DNA of 64,000 bases from an uncultured Bacteroidales bacterium (GCA_937892155.1 CALAUG010000046.1:7619-71618), one strand, 5' to 3'; positions 18,855 to 27,916 are shown, numbered from the stretch's first letter. Numbers and translations are program-made. Notes: generated by a model not told the origin, from the letters alone.

Positions 18855-18860
18855 CAGTGT

Positions 18861-19607
18861 ATGGAACTAAGCAAAAATAAAATCAAATACTTTACGTCGT
18901 TCGCAAAGAAAAAAACACGTGAAGAAGAAGGCAAATTTATTGTTGAGGGCAATAAACTTGTAGAAGAATTACTTCATTCCGACTTCAAAATAGAGAGCAT
19001 TGTTGCAACCAAAGAATGGTTGGAAGCAAATCACCCCAATTGTGAATGCTACGAAGCTACTTGCGACGACATTGCAAAAATTTCACTGCTTCAGCATCCA
19101 CAAGATGTTTGGGCTTTAGCCTGTTGCAGGGAGAATAACGAAATTGAGAATTTAAGCGGACTTATTTTAGCCTTAGATGGGATTCAAGACCCTGGTAACC
19201 TTGGCACAATTATTCGTCTTGCAGATTGGTTCGGCATTCAAACAATTCTGTGTTCCAAAGACTGTGTTGATGTGTACAATCCCAAAGTTGTACAAGCAAC
19301 TATGGGTTCTGTATTTCGAATCAACGTGCACTATGTTGACTTACCACGCATACTCTCCCTTCTATCAAATTTTGAAATTGTAACAGCCGATATGTCAGGA
19401 GAGAATGTGTATTCTGCTCAATTACAAAAAAATACAATTTTGGTTATGGGGAATGAAGGCAACGGCATCAGCGATGCAATTGCAAAGATTGCCAACCGAA
19501 CACTCCATATCCCGACATTCAACAAAACAGAGAGGACATCTGAATCGCTCAATGTTGCAGTAGCGACAGCCATTTTGTGTTCTGAATTTAGGCGAAGAGA
19601 TTTATAA
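18861..19607 (+). CDS. TrmH/SpoU family RNA 2'-O-methyltransferase
   Basis: A knotted (SPOUT) S-adenosylmethionine-dependent methyltransferase that methylates ribose 2'-O in rRNA or tRNA. I take the ATG at 18861 (MELSKNKIKYF, 248 residues); a TTG nine bases earlier overlaps the promoter element. The N-terminus has the substrate-binding L30e-like domain (KFIVEGNKLVEELL, about 28-41). The three SpoU motifs follow: ALDGIQDPGNLGTIIRLADWFG (motif 1, near 107), LVMGNEGNGISDAI (motif 2, near 193) and SLNVAVATAILCSEF (motif 3, near the end). The exact target nucleotide cannot be told from sequence. An HD-domain gene follows five bases downstream and is probably co-transcribed. Confidence 0.92.
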   Translation: MELSKNKIKYFTSFAKKKTREEEGKFIVEGNKLVEELLHSDFKIESIVATKEWLEANHPNCECYEATCDDIAKISLLQHPQDVWALACCRENNEIENLSGLILALDGIQDPGNLGTIIRLADWFGIQTILCSKDCVDVYNPKVVQATMGSVFRINVHYVDLPRILSLLSNFEIVTADMSGENVYSAQLQKNTILVMGNEGNGISDAIAKIANRTLHIPTFNKTERTSESLNVAVATAILCSEFRRRDL

Positions 19608-19612
19608 ACATT

Positions 19613-20278
19613 ATGGACAAACGTATTGAATATATACAATCAGAAGTGCAACGGACATTGCAATATGCAGAATGTGGGCACGATTATTCCCACGCACTGC
19701 GCGTAATGCACAATGCAGAGAAAATTGCAGAAAGTGAAGGTGGCAACGTAGTTATGATTCAAGCAGCCGCACTACTTCACGATGTTTCGGATGAAAAATT
19801 CTCAAACGGCAACACCGTCATTGGATTAAAACTGACAGAAAACATCCTGAAAAAAGCAAAATTCAAATCTGCAGAGATTGCAAAAATCCTTGAAATCATT
19901 AAAAATATTTCATACAAAGGAGGGTTTAACACATCGGGAGTTCCGTCTATTGAATGTGCCATTGTGCAGGACGCAGACCGTTTAGACGCCATTGGAGCAA
20001 TAGGGATTGCAAGGGCTTTTCATTACGGAGGCTACAAAAACAGGGAGCTATACAATCCCGATATTGAGCCACAGGAATTTGCGACAGCTGAAGAATATCG
20101 TAAATCAAACGGACCAACGCTGAATCATTTTTACGAAAAGCTTCTGAAACTTAAATATTTGATGAATACTCCAACAGCGAAGGAATTAGCTGAGCCGAGA
20201 CATCAATTTTTAGAGCAGTTTTTGGAACAATTCCTAAGCGAATGGAATCAAAAACCAAGAAATTTATCTGAAGACTGA
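19613..20278 (+). CDS. HD domain phosphohydrolase (YedJ-like)
   Basis: The 221-residue protein has the metal-dependent HD fold: HDYSHALRVMHNA near residue 23, ALLHDVSDEKF with the HD pair near 57, and VQDADRLDAIGAIGIARAF near 117 that supplies the last metal-binding Asp. This motif series is that of the uncharacterised YedJ/YpgQ-like hydrolases, some of which act on nucleotides; the substrate here is unknown. It starts five bases after the methyltransferase stop. The C-terminus contains a short repeat (FLEQFLEQFL). Confidence 0.88.
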   Translation: MDKRIEYIQSEVQRTLQYAECGHDYSHALRVMHNAEKIAESEGGNVVMIQAAALLHDVSDEKFSNGNTVIGLKLTENILKKAKFKSAEIAKILEIIKNISYKGGFNTSGVPSIECAIVQDADRLDAIGAIGIARAFHYGGYKNRELYNPDIEPQEFATAEEYRKSNGPTLNHFYEKLLKLKYLMNTPTAKELAEPRHQFLEQFLEQFLSEWNQKPRNLSED

Positions 20279-20317
20279 AAACCGAAATTAATTACCACTT
20301 CATTCTTGATTTATTTT

Positions 20318-20325
20318 TATCTTTA
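20318..20325 (+). promoter_or_regulatory. Putative -7 element for the pentapeptide-like lipoprotein gene
   Basis: TATCTTTA differs at the last base from TAnnTTTG and lies 19 bases before the ATG at 20345. No -33 element at normal distance. Confidence 0.35.
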
Positions 20326-20344
20326 CAACGAAAAAAAAATTTTT

Positions 20345-21184
20345 ATGAAACTATTTAAATATTTGCCGTTACTGCTGTGTATGCTGATTTCATCGTGTTC
20401 TCACGCAGAACAAAGAGAGATTAAATCATCCGATTTTATGAAAGATCTCAAAAGCGGTAAATCAATCACAGTTGTAAACAAGATTATCTTAGACAACGTT
20501 GATTTTACCTCAACAGAGAATTATCAGATTTTGGGAACGCAATTACAAAACGTCATAGAAGGCAATATCTCTTTTGTAAATTGTGTATTTATGAGTGATG
20601 TTACGGCACTCGGGAAAAAAGACAATGCTTCGGTTTCCACAAAATTCAACAACAATCTACAATTCGTCAATTGCGATTTCCGTGGGACCGTTACATTTGA
20701 CAATGCAGTTGTGATGGGAACTACAAACTTCAATAAGGCAAAATTTCTAAAACCTGCATCGTTCAACAACATGACAATTTGGGCCAAAGACTCCTATTTT
20801 TCCGAAATTGAAGCAGAAGACAACGTTTCGTTCATTTATAGTTCTTTTTATGGAAATCTTTACATAATGGACGGAAAGTTCAATGGAGATTTTTCATTAC
20901 AAAACGCATTGGTAAACGGAAAATTATTAGCAAACGGACTGCAATGTTCCAAAGCAGCCGAATTTGACATGAGTTCTATTAGAGGTCGGGCAATATTCAA
21001 CTATTCTACCTTTGAAAAACAAGCATCGTTTATTCAAGCACGTTTTTTTGATGATGCTGATTTTGTAGAGACAAACTTCTCGGAATCTGCTAATCTTGAG
21101 GGGACGTATTTCTTTGGAAAACTTAATATGGGCGATAAAGTTTATCCCTGCAATAGAGAAATGAAAGATTTAATGAAATATTAA
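20345..21184 (+). CDS. Lipoprotein with pentapeptide-like repeats
   Basis: The ATG at 20345 gives a lipoprotein signal (LCMLISSC, Cys18) and 279 residues; the frame is open 39 bases further upstream but that would bury the signal. From about residue 80 to 265 the chain is a series of short repeats in which Phe or Leu recurs every five residues with Asn, Asp or Ala before it: FVNCDF, TNFNKAKF, ASFNNMT, ASFIQARFFDDADF, SANLEG. This is the pattern of a pentapeptide-repeat right-handed beta-helix. The role is unknown; in lipoproteins these helices are usually taken as structural or binding surfaces. A papain-like lipoprotein gene follows 12 bases after the stop. Confidence 0.85.
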   Translation: MKLFKYLPLLLCMLISSCSHAEQREIKSSDFMKDLKSGKSITVVNKIILDNVDFTSTENYQILGTQLQNVIEGNISFVNCVFMSDVTALGKKDNASVSTKFNNNLQFVNCDFRGTVTFDNAVVMGTTNFNKAKFLKPASFNNMTIWAKDSYFSEIEAEDNVSFIYSSFYGNLYIMDGKFNGDFSLQNALVNGKLLANGLQCSKAAEFDMSSIRGRAIFNYSTFEKQASFIQARFFDDADFVETNFSESANLEGTYFFGKLNMGDKVYPCNREMKDLMKY

Positions 21185-21196
21185 AATTGACATACT

Positions 21197-22846
21197 ATGC
21201 GCACGTTACGATCTAAATTCATTCCATTGCTACTTTGTAGCGGTTTATTTTTGCAAAGTTGCCAAAATGAAATTTTAAATGAGATACTAGGTGAGATCAT
21301 ACTTGCTGCTGCCTCAGGCTGGCTGCAAGAGGATGAGCAAATGGACGACATTCCTGAAGATATAGTTGTGGTGGATCCAGACGCATCGACATTTGCCTCA
21401 AAGATTGATTTGTCGAGCAAATTTCCTCCAATTGGTAATCAAGGGAACTATGGCACCTGCGTTGCCTGGGCATCTGGTTATAACCTAAAAACGGCTTTGG
21501 ATGCAATAGACAACGGTTGGACGAGTTCACAATTATCGCAGCCTGCATATCAAACAAGTCCAGCAGACCTTTGGGCTGGAATTCCTACAAATTCACGTGG
21601 CGCGGGTTGTAATGGAACCAATTTTGAGCCTGCATTGACGGAACTTATTTCTAAAGGTGCAGCCTCACTGGCAGACGTTCCTTATCCATCTAAAGGATTA
21701 AACTGTTCTTCTACTTCAGCAAAAGGTAATGCCTCGAGAAAATTGGCAAACTATAGAAAAATTTGCGACGGAACAGAAGGCATGACGGTAAATAATTTCA
21801 AATATTATTTGAATCAAGGCCGTCCAATCGTTATTGGTGCACGATTAGGAGATAATTTCATGTCATGGAATAGTTCCGCAGTAATTAAATCAGACACCTA
21901 CCTGCAAGAAGGTATGCAACATGCTTATCACGCCATGGTACTTTCCGGCTACGACGACAGTAAGAATGCGTTCCGTGTACGAAATTCATGGGGAACATCG
22001 TGGGGCGACGGCGGTAGTATTTGGGTTGACTACAATTTCTTTATTAGAAATTTCGTATTTGCAGCCTTTGTTGCACAAAATGCATCGAGCGTTTCGTTTG
22101 CTGGTTCGTCAATTGCCTCAACCGATTTAACTTCAGGATACGATTTATTGGCATATTCAGCTACTGATGAAACGAGCACAACGAACGAAAACAAATTAGC
22201 CAGAGTATTCTCGTATTCAGTTTTCAATTCGGGAACAAAAACAATCAAAGCTGAACAAAACTGGTCTGTTTTGTATATGTACTACAATGCAAACGACGCA
22301 GACGATTATCAGATAATTTACGAAGATTATTACACAACATCATACGGTGACAACGACGATCACATGGCTGCCTTACCATCGGAGGCAACCGATGCTCTAT
22401 GTGGCGGATATTGGAACAATTTTGACGTTGCCTCGGGAAGCCAAGTAGGCGATGAATACGAAATACAGTACATAATGCCTGAAATTACAGGTAAATATTA
22501 TTTAGTTGTAATTGCCGACGCCTACGATGCTATTGCCGAAGGTAACGAAGACAATAATTTCTACTTCATAACATCGGCCAACGGCAAACCTTTGGAATTC
22601 AGCAACGGAATAATTACCAACCAAATGATTTCGTCATCGTTGAAAGCATTAAAAGCACCGGCACAATTCAGCAACACAGAGACACAGACACCAGTTTGCG
22701 CAGGAAACTTAAATGCATACACGCCGGCAGAAATCAGTCGATTGTTGTTGCACGACAAAAGGACAGGTAAACTTGACACAAAAGTCCAAGAATACCGATT
22801 AAAATCCGCCAATATTGCAACGGCGAAGAAAGTTGTAAAGAAGTAA
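21197..22846 (+). CDS. Papain-like (C1) cysteine protease lipoprotein
   Basis: The 549-residue protein has a lipoprotein signal (LFLQSC, Cys22). The C1 peptidase core starts near residue 78: PIGNQGNYGTCVAWASGY matches the papain active-site segment with Cys88 and the preceding oxyanion Gln82; HAYHAMVLSGYDD supplies His245 and VRNSWGTSWGDGG supplies Asn263. The full catalytic triad is therefore present. No propeptide is obvious. A C-terminal half (about 300-480) ends in GKYYLVVIADAYDAIAEGNEDNNFY, the pattern of a CARDB-like adhesion domain. It is predicted to be a surface- or periplasm-anchored protease, paired with the preceding pentapeptide-like lipoprotein, 12 bases upstream. Substrate is unknown. 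Confidence 0.9.
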   Translation: MRTLRSKFIPLLLCSGLFLQSCQNEILNEILGEIILAAASGWLQEDEQMDDIPEDIVVVDPDASTFASKIDLSSKFPPIGNQGNYGTCVAWASGYNLKTALDAIDNGWTSSQLSQPAYQTSPADLWAGIPTNSRGAGCNGTNFEPALTELISKGAASLADVPYPSKGLNCSSTSAKGNASRKLANYRKICDGTEGMTVNNFKYYLNQGRPIVIGARLGDNFMSWNSSAVIKSDTYLQEGMQHAYHAMVLSGYDDSKNAFRVRNSWGTSWGDGGSIWVDYNFFIRNFVFAAFVAQNASSVSFAGSSIASTDLTSGYDLLAYSATDETSTTNENKLARVFSYSVFNSGTKTIKAEQNWSVLYMYYNANDADDYQIIYEDYYTTSYGDNDDHMAALPSEATDALCGGYWNNFDVASGSQVGDEYEIQYIMPEITGKYYLVVIADAYDAIAEGNEDNNFYFITSANGKPLEFSNGIITNQMISSSLKALKAPAQFSNTETQTPVCAGNLNAYTPAEISRLLLHDKRTGKLDTKVQEYRLKSANIATAKKVVKK

Positions 22847-22874
22847 TGGGAATGTTTAATTAAATTTTATTAAT

Positions 22875-23564
22875 ATGAAAAAGTATTTTGCAGAAATGAT
22901 CGGGACTATGGTTCTCGTATTGTTGGGATGCGGTAGTGCGATCTTCAATGGAGGTTGTGGAACAACTGCCCAAGTATTAACAGTGGCAAGCGCATTTGGT
23001 TTGTCGGTTGTTGCGATGGCATACGCAATCGGTGGTGTATCAGGATGCCATATTAATCCAGCTATCACATTAGGTGTGTTTGCAAGTGGTAGAATGAGCG
23101 GAAAAGATGCAATTATGTACATCGTATTCCAAATTATTGGTGCTTTTATTGCATCGGGCATTTTGTATTGCCTAACGAGCAGCATTGAGATGCCTTACGC
23201 AACGACAACAGGTGCAAACGCTTGCCAAAATGGAGTTTCAATTTATGCTGGTTTCTTGGCTGAATTGATAGGAACATTCATCTTCGTATTGGTTGTTCTT
23301 GGTGTTACCGATGAGAAAAAAGGTAACGGAAGTCTTGCAGGACTTGCAATTGGCTTGACATTAATTCTTATCCACATTGTTATTATTCCACTTACAGGTA
23401 CGAGTGTAAACCCAGCAAGAAGTATTGCTCCAGCAATCTTCGAAGGTGGTGCTGCATTAGAACAATTATGGATTTTCATTGTTGCTCCATTCGCAGGCGC
23501 TGCATTGAGTGCATTAGTTTGGAAATGCCTTTCATGCGACTGCTGCTGCAAAAAAGCAGAATAG
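22875..23564 (+). CDS. aqpZ: Aquaporin Z-type water channel
   Basis: A member of the major intrinsic protein family, 229 residues, six transmembrane helices and two half-helices. The two NPA boxes are at residue 61 (GCHINPAIT) and 179 (TSVNPARS). The selectivity filter reads Phe41, His167, Thr176 and Arg182 by comparison with E. coli AqpZ, the water-selective pattern, so glycerol transport is unlikely. The C-terminus is odd: it ends in KCLSCDCCCKKAE, a run of five cysteines not usual for AqpZ. It is followed at once by a strong terminator and is probably a single-gene unit or the end of the preceding one. Confidence 0.93.
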   Translation: MKKYFAEMIGTMVLVLLGCGSAIFNGGCGTTAQVLTVASAFGLSVVAMAYAIGGVSGCHINPAITLGVFASGRMSGKDAIMYIVFQIIGAFIASGILYCLTSSIEMPYATTTGANACQNGVSIYAGFLAELIGTFIFVLVVLGVTDEKKGNGSLAGLAIGLTLILIHIVIIPLTGTSVNPARSIAPAIFEGGAALEQLWIFIVAPFAGAALSALVWKCLSCDCCCKKAE

Positions 23565-23586
23565 GAAGGAATATAAATAGAAACGA

Positions 23587-23617
23587 AAAAGCCTCAGATT
23601 TGTTTGAGGCTTTTTTA
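23587..23617. terminator. Rho-independent terminator after aqpZ
   Basis: AAAAAGCCTCA (23587-23597) pairs perfectly with TGAGGCTTTTT (23606-23616) around an 8-base loop and ends in a T-run. The A-run on the other side lets it work for the convergent gene at 23713 as well. Confidence 0.9.
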
Positions 23618-23712
23618 TTTAATAGTATCCAAAACAAAATCTCCCCAAACTCACTATCTGTACAATATTTTGTCTGAGTATCATAACAACAAGAATTTAC
23701 CCTCTCCGTTAC

Positions 23713-24495
23713 CTATATTTTCATCGCCTTAACTTTGAGGCATGTACGATATCCTTTATGATACATTTGATTGGTATCGAACGTCCATATCCATTCTGTA
23801 CACTCAACATTGGGCAAGGAACAATATAGCAACTGTTTTGTTGAAACTTCACCTGTAGTAACTGAAGTATTTTCCTCGCAATAGTCGGTGACAAGGCATG
23901 TTTTCCCTTTGGGAAGGCAATTTATATGACGCTGCTGAACTATTTTTCTTACCTCTTTTAAATCTTCATCATGCAACGAAAACTTGTTCTTCAAGTAATC
24001 GCAGAGAATGATATCCAACTGATTTAATAAGTTTACGGAAACCACAAAATCATATTGATTGAAATCTACATCCAGAGTATTTCCGCGTAATTGTAAAAGA
24101 AATGCTTCAAATGAATGTGATTGTTCTGCAAGTTGTACTGCTCCACCCGTTAAATCAATAGTTTGCAAATATACATTTGCCATTTTTTGCGCTTTTACGC
24201 GAACAGTTTCGGGGTGAACTATATCGAACAAATAAACGTTCCGAAATGCTTTGGATAATTCTTCCAACGGAACGTCAAGCAACCAACCGCTTCCCAGAAC
24301 CGCAACAGAATTATTTGAAGAAATATTCTTTGCAGAAGCAACGATATAGGCTTTTGTTTGTTCTAAGTGAGATTTCCATTGAGCATTTTCCCGCACATAA
24401 CGATTTTGAATTCCCTTCTGATCCTTCACATAGCCAGCCTTCCGTGCCAATGAAGACAAGGATGTTGAATGAAACAAATTGGAAAGGAAACTCAT
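23713..24495 (-). CDS. Uncharacterised Rossmann-like (methyltransferase-like) protein
   Basis: I do not recognise a named family. The 260-residue protein has the layout of a class I S-adenosylmethionine methyltransferase: SVAVLGSGWLLDVPL near residue 63 in the place of motif I, YLFDIVHP near 88 with the acidic end of strand 2, YDFVVSVNLLNQLD near 146 in the place of motif IV, and KGKTCLVTDY near 197 for strand 5. The Gly-rich motif (GSGWLLD) is not canonical, so cofactor binding is uncertain. It begins three bases after gmhB ends and is the last gene of the pgpH - hydrolase - gmhB unit. Confidence 0.7.
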   Translation of the reverse strand: MSFLSNLFHSTSLSSLARKAGYVKDQKGIQNRYVRENAQWKSHLEQTKAYIVASAKNISSNNSVAVLGSGWLLDVPLEELSKAFRNVYLFDIVHPETVRVKAQKMANVYLQTIDLTGGAVQLAEQSHSFEAFLLQLRGNTLDVDFNQYDFVVSVNLLNQLDIILCDYLKNKFSLHDEDLKEVRKIVQQRHINCLPKGKTCLVTDYCEENTSVTTGEVSTKQLLYCSLPNVECTEWIWTFDTNQMYHKGYRTCLKVKAMKI

Positions 24496-24498
24496 CGG

Positions 24499-24993
24499 CT
24501 ACAACTCTTCTATAATTTTCTTACAATACGGGACAATGGATTCATTCTTTTGTATTTTGATGCCACGAATGCCCGCCTTCTCCGCTGCTTCAATATCACG
24601 TACGCCATCGCCTATCAAGAATGACTGCGTTCTATCAATATCAAATTTTGCGACAGCATCGTCAATCATTTTAGTTCCTGGTTTTCTACATTCACACGGA
24701 CCAGAAATTTCTGGATAATGAGGACAATAGAACACTCCGGCTATATCAATTCCGTTCTTTTTTAATTCCGCACACATATACTCGTGAAGCACCTCAACAT
24801 CGTGCTCCGTATATTCTCCTTTTGCAACACCAGCCTGATTCGTTATCACAACGAAAATAAAGCCAGCATCGCGTAACATCTGCAGTCCCTCAAATATTCC
24901 CGGATTGAATATAAAGTCCTCTATACGATAAGTATAGTACTTCGTACCATCATTTATAACACCATCGCGATCTAAAAAAACAGCCTTTACCAT
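24499..24993 (-). CDS. gmhB: D-glycero-D-manno-heptose 1,7-bisphosphate 7-phosphatase-like HAD phosphatase
   Basis: The 164-residue HAD-IIIA phosphatase has the nucleophile motif FLDRDGVINDG (Asp8, Asp10), the FVVITNQAGVAKG Thr motif near 49, the CRKPGTKM Lys motif and FLIGDGVRDIEAA near 140. The GmhB zinc-binding signature is present as YCPHYPE followed by CECRKP, which separates it from histidinol phosphatase fusions. In LPS core synthesis it removes the 7-phosphate of heptose bisphosphate. Its start shares bases with the preceding stop (TAATG at 24993), so it is translationally coupled to the metallo-hydrolase gene. Confidence 0.88.
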   Translation of the reverse strand: MVKAVFLDRDGVINDGTKYYTYRIEDFIFNPGIFEGLQMLRDAGFIFVVITNQAGVAKGEYTEHDVEVLHEYMCAELKKNGIDIAGVFYCPHYPEISGPCECRKPGTKMIDDAVAKFDIDRTQSFLIGDGVRDIEAAEKAGIRGIKIQKNESIVPYCKKIIEEL

Positions 24994-25775
24994 TATTCCT
25001 TAGATGTTATATGTAATCCATCGTACGCCACAAAAACATTTTCTGGCAATATTTTACTTGTTTCGGCATACAATCCCATACCATGGCTGCAATGCGTCAA
25101 ATAGGCTTGTTTTGGATTAATTTTTTTTATTATTTCCAAAGCCTCTGAGACACAAAAATGCGAATAATGCTTTTCAAAACGCAATGAATTTATGACCAAA
25201 ATCTCTACACCCTGCAATAGATTCATTGTCTCATCGGAGATGAAAGACGCATCGGTTATATAGGCAAACTGTCCTATTCTATAGCCTAAGATTGGAAGTT
25301 CCAAATGTTTCACACGAAGCGGCTGAATGGTAATTCCCATATAGTCAAAAGCCGATTCCGAAATTTCCTGAACATTCATCATTGGTGCGCCTGGATAAGG
25401 ATTATCCACAAAAACATACGAGAATTCCCGTTTAATAGCTTCTACTACGCGATGTTCGGCAAATATAGGTAAAGCTTCGTGCTTCATAAAATTAAACGGC
25501 CTGATATCGTCTAAACCAGCGAGATGGTCTTTATGTTCGTGAGTTATGAAGATTGCATCCAACGATGTAATGTTGTTCGTCAACATTTGCTGACGGAAAT
25601 CGCAGCCTGCATCAATAACAAAATGAACACCATCAACATCAAGATAGAATGCTGTACGCAGACGGCTGTCACGTGGATCGTTGGAATGGCAAACAGGGCA
25701 ACCACAGCCAATGACAGGAACGCCCTGCGATGTTCCTGTTCCCAAAAATATACCGTGAATATTATGCCTGTCCAT
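24993..25775 (-). CDS. Metallo-beta-lactamase fold hydrolase (PhnP-like)
   Basis: The 260-residue protein has the metal motif HEHKDHLAG near residue 78, an N-terminal FLGTGTSQGVPVIGCGCPVC segment typical of PhnP-type phosphodiesterases with structural cysteines, a metal-bridging Asp (ITDASF near 172) and a final His (LTHCSHGMG). PhnP-like enzymes open cyclic ribose phosphates; here there are no phosphonate genes nearby, so the substrate is unknown. Its start overlaps the end of pgpH by 14 bases and its stop overlaps the gmhB start. Confidence 0.88.
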   Translation of the reverse strand: MDRHNIHGIFLGTGTSQGVPVIGCGCPVCHSNDPRDSRLRTAFYLDVDGVHFVIDAGCDFRQQMLTNNITSLDAIFITHEHKDHLAGLDDIRPFNFMKHEALPIFAEHRVVEAIKREFSYVFVDNPYPGAPMMNVQEISESAFDYMGITIQPLRVKHLELPILGYRIGQFAYITDASFISDETMNLLQGVEILVINSLRFEKHYSHFCVSEALEIIKKINPKQAYLTHCSHGMGLYAETSKILPENVFVAYDGLHITSKE

Positions 25776-27849
25776 CTTTTTTAGTATCCTCAGGATACGG
25801 AACCCGTGCGTGGTACAAATTGATTAGTTTTTCAACAAATACACGTTTTACTATATCCAAGTCTTTCAATGTGATATCGGCAAATTCCAGCTGTTTACTT
25901 TGAATCAAATTGTCGACAATCTTTTGGACTAAAGCCTCATATTGTTCAGGTGTTTCCAAATGTGCAGAACGCGAAGCAGCTTCAACACCATCGGCAATCA
26001 TAATAACAGCCAACTCCTTCTTCACAACCTTGTTGGTTGGATATTGGAACAATGTTTCGTCAACAGGTTCATCAGGATGCAGTTTTTTGTATTTATCGAG
26101 GAAGAATGCCGTCTTTGAATTTCCATGATGTCCGTAAATAATTTGCTCCAACGAATATGGCAAACCATTTTTGCGTGACAATTCACGACCATAAATAACG
26201 TGATTGATAATAATCTCCGCACTTTTTTCGGGTGGCAGGTTATCGTGTGGATTTTCTTTAAACGTCTGATTTTCAACAAAAAATGCAGGATCTTTTAATT
26301 TTCCTATATCGTGATACAAACCACCAATTCGTCCTAACAACGCATTTCCACCAATTTCGCGTAACGCAACTTCCACAAAATTTGCGACCTGCAAAGAATG
26401 CTGGAACGTACCTGGTGCCTTTTCTGAAAGTTCACGAAGAACTCCCCTACTGGTATCAGATAATTCGAACAGCGTAATATCTGACGGAAAACGGAAAATT
26501 TTCTCGAAGATGAAAATCATCAAATACGTAGTCAGCAACAGCGTGCAACTTGCAAGGAACCATAGCAACTGTTTCCAATCAACATCACCAATGCTACCAT
26601 ATTTAATCAACGACAAACCAATCCAAATGGCTGAATACGACAGAAAAGAAACAATCGCTGTCCAGAACAAGAAACTGCGCTGATAATGATTACCAAGACT
26701 GAACATTGCTATCACACCGACAGAAATCTGCAAGAAAATAAAATCAAACGGATTCGGAGCAATAAATCCAATAATCAACATAGTTACAACATGTACAAAC
26801 AGAGCCACACGTTCATTCATAAAATTCTTTATGAGAATCGGCAACGCAATGTACGGTATCAAATAAATGCTTACGTGATTAAACTTCAGTGTGAGCGTTG
26901 CCATGGCAATGAACAATACAACGACAGTGACAATGAACAAGGAATTTTTAATTTTTTCCATTGCTTCGGGACACGAAGAACGTATCAGCAAAATCAAAAC
27001 AACAAACGAAACGAAGATCAGCAGGAATTGCCCTAATAAAATTGCAATTTTACCTTCAAAACTGACATTCCCTGCTTCGTACTCTTTTTTCAATGAATCA
27101 AGGACTTTTTTATCGGCTTCTGTCACAACAGAACCTTTACTAATAATTCGTGCGCCCTCGCTCACATAGCCATATTTTTCGGAAACAGTTGACAACAATT
27201 CCGTTTTTTGTTCCGACGACATTTCTTCATCGTAAATCGTATTCGGTTCCAACGAGGCATAAATAATTTCCTGAAATTTAACGCGTTGCGTAGAGTCAAA
27301 ATATGCAGGAATAGTCAACATTAAATCGCCGTGAGCTTCTGGGATTGTGCGAACCGATATAATCGACACACGTTGGCGTTGGGGAACACGTTCTACGACC
27401 AGAGTCTTATATGGTTTTTGAACATCAATAACACCTGCATCGTAAATTGCCTTCAATGTTTTTTCAAATTCAAGCAATCCCTGATTTTTCATTAACGAAT
27501 GATAATCTTTAATGGTATCGGGCACCCAATGATACATTGAATGCATATAATGGCTGTAAATTGAATCCACTACGCGCTGGTACATTGTTGTATCGTATGT
27601 GTAATATGGAGAATATTTCATCATCACGCTATCGCGCTGTACTTGAATTTCTTCCTCGGTTTTGTCGATTGAGAATGCAAACGGAGCAAACAAATCATCG
27701 TGAAACCAGACTTTATTCTGCTGATATTCAAACTCAAACTTCTTTTCGCGGGGCATCAGAAGCATTATGAGCGCGATACCAAAAGAGAATAATAGCAGCG
27801 ACACAATCATCACTCTGTTATTCTTTAAAAATGAAAAAATGTTCTTCAT
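25762..27849 (-). CDS. 7TMR-HD cyclic-di-AMP phosphodiesterase PgpH-like
   Basis: The protein of 695 residues has an N-terminal transmembrane segment (MIVSLLLFSFGIALIMLLM), an extracytoplasmic 7TMR-HDED domain to about 265, a block of seven membrane helices (about 270-455) and a C-terminal HD phosphohydrolase with GGLYHDIGKLKDPAFF, NHVIYGRELS and YGHHGNSKTAFF. This order is that of PgpH/YqfF, which hydrolyses the second messenger cyclic di-AMP. ATG at 27849 is chosen over the adjacent TTG at 27852. It heads a leftward unit with the metallo-hydrolase, gmhB and a methyltransferase-like gene. No diadenylate cyclase is in the window. Confidence 0.9.
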   Translation of the reverse strand: MKNIFSFLKNNRVMIVSLLLFSFGIALIMLLMPREKKFEFEYQQNKVWFHDDLFAPFAFSIDKTEEEIQVQRDSVMMKYSPYYTYDTTMYQRVVDSIYSHYMHSMYHWVPDTIKDYHSLMKNQGLLEFEKTLKAIYDAGVIDVQKPYKTLVVERVPQRQRVSIISVRTIPEAHGDLMLTIPAYFDSTQRVKFQEIIYASLEPNTIYDEEMSSEQKTELLSTVSEKYGYVSEGARIISKGSVVTEADKKVLDSLKKEYEAGNVSFEGKIAILLGQFLLIFVSFVVLILLIRSSCPEAMEKIKNSLFIVTVVVLFIAMATLTLKFNHVSIYLIPYIALPILIKNFMNERVALFVHVVTMLIIGFIAPNPFDFIFLQISVGVIAMFSLGNHYQRSFLFWTAIVSFLSYSAIWIGLSLIKYGSIGDVDWKQLLWFLASCTLLLTTYLMIFIFEKIFRFPSDITLFELSDTSRGVLRELSEKAPGTFQHSLQVANFVEVALREIGGNALLGRIGGLYHDIGKLKDPAFFVENQTFKENPHDNLPPEKSAEIIINHVIYGRELSRKNGLPYSLEQIIYGHHGNSKTAFFLDKYKKLHPDEPVDETLFQYPTNKVVKKELAVIMIADGVEAASRSAHLETPEQYEALVQKIVDNLIQSKQLEFADITLKDLDIVKRVFVEKLINLYHARVPYPEDTKKDGQA

Positions 27850-27883
27850 CAAAAATTGATTTTTTAATTCGCAAGTAAAAATA

Positions 27884-27891
27884 TATATTTA
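27884..27891 (+). promoter_or_regulatory. Putative -7 element for the kinase-like gene
   Basis: TATATTTA has one mismatch to TAnnTTTG, 25 bases before the ATG at 27917. Confidence 0.35.
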
Positions 27892-27916
27892 CCTTGAATT
27901 TTTAAGCATAAATAGT

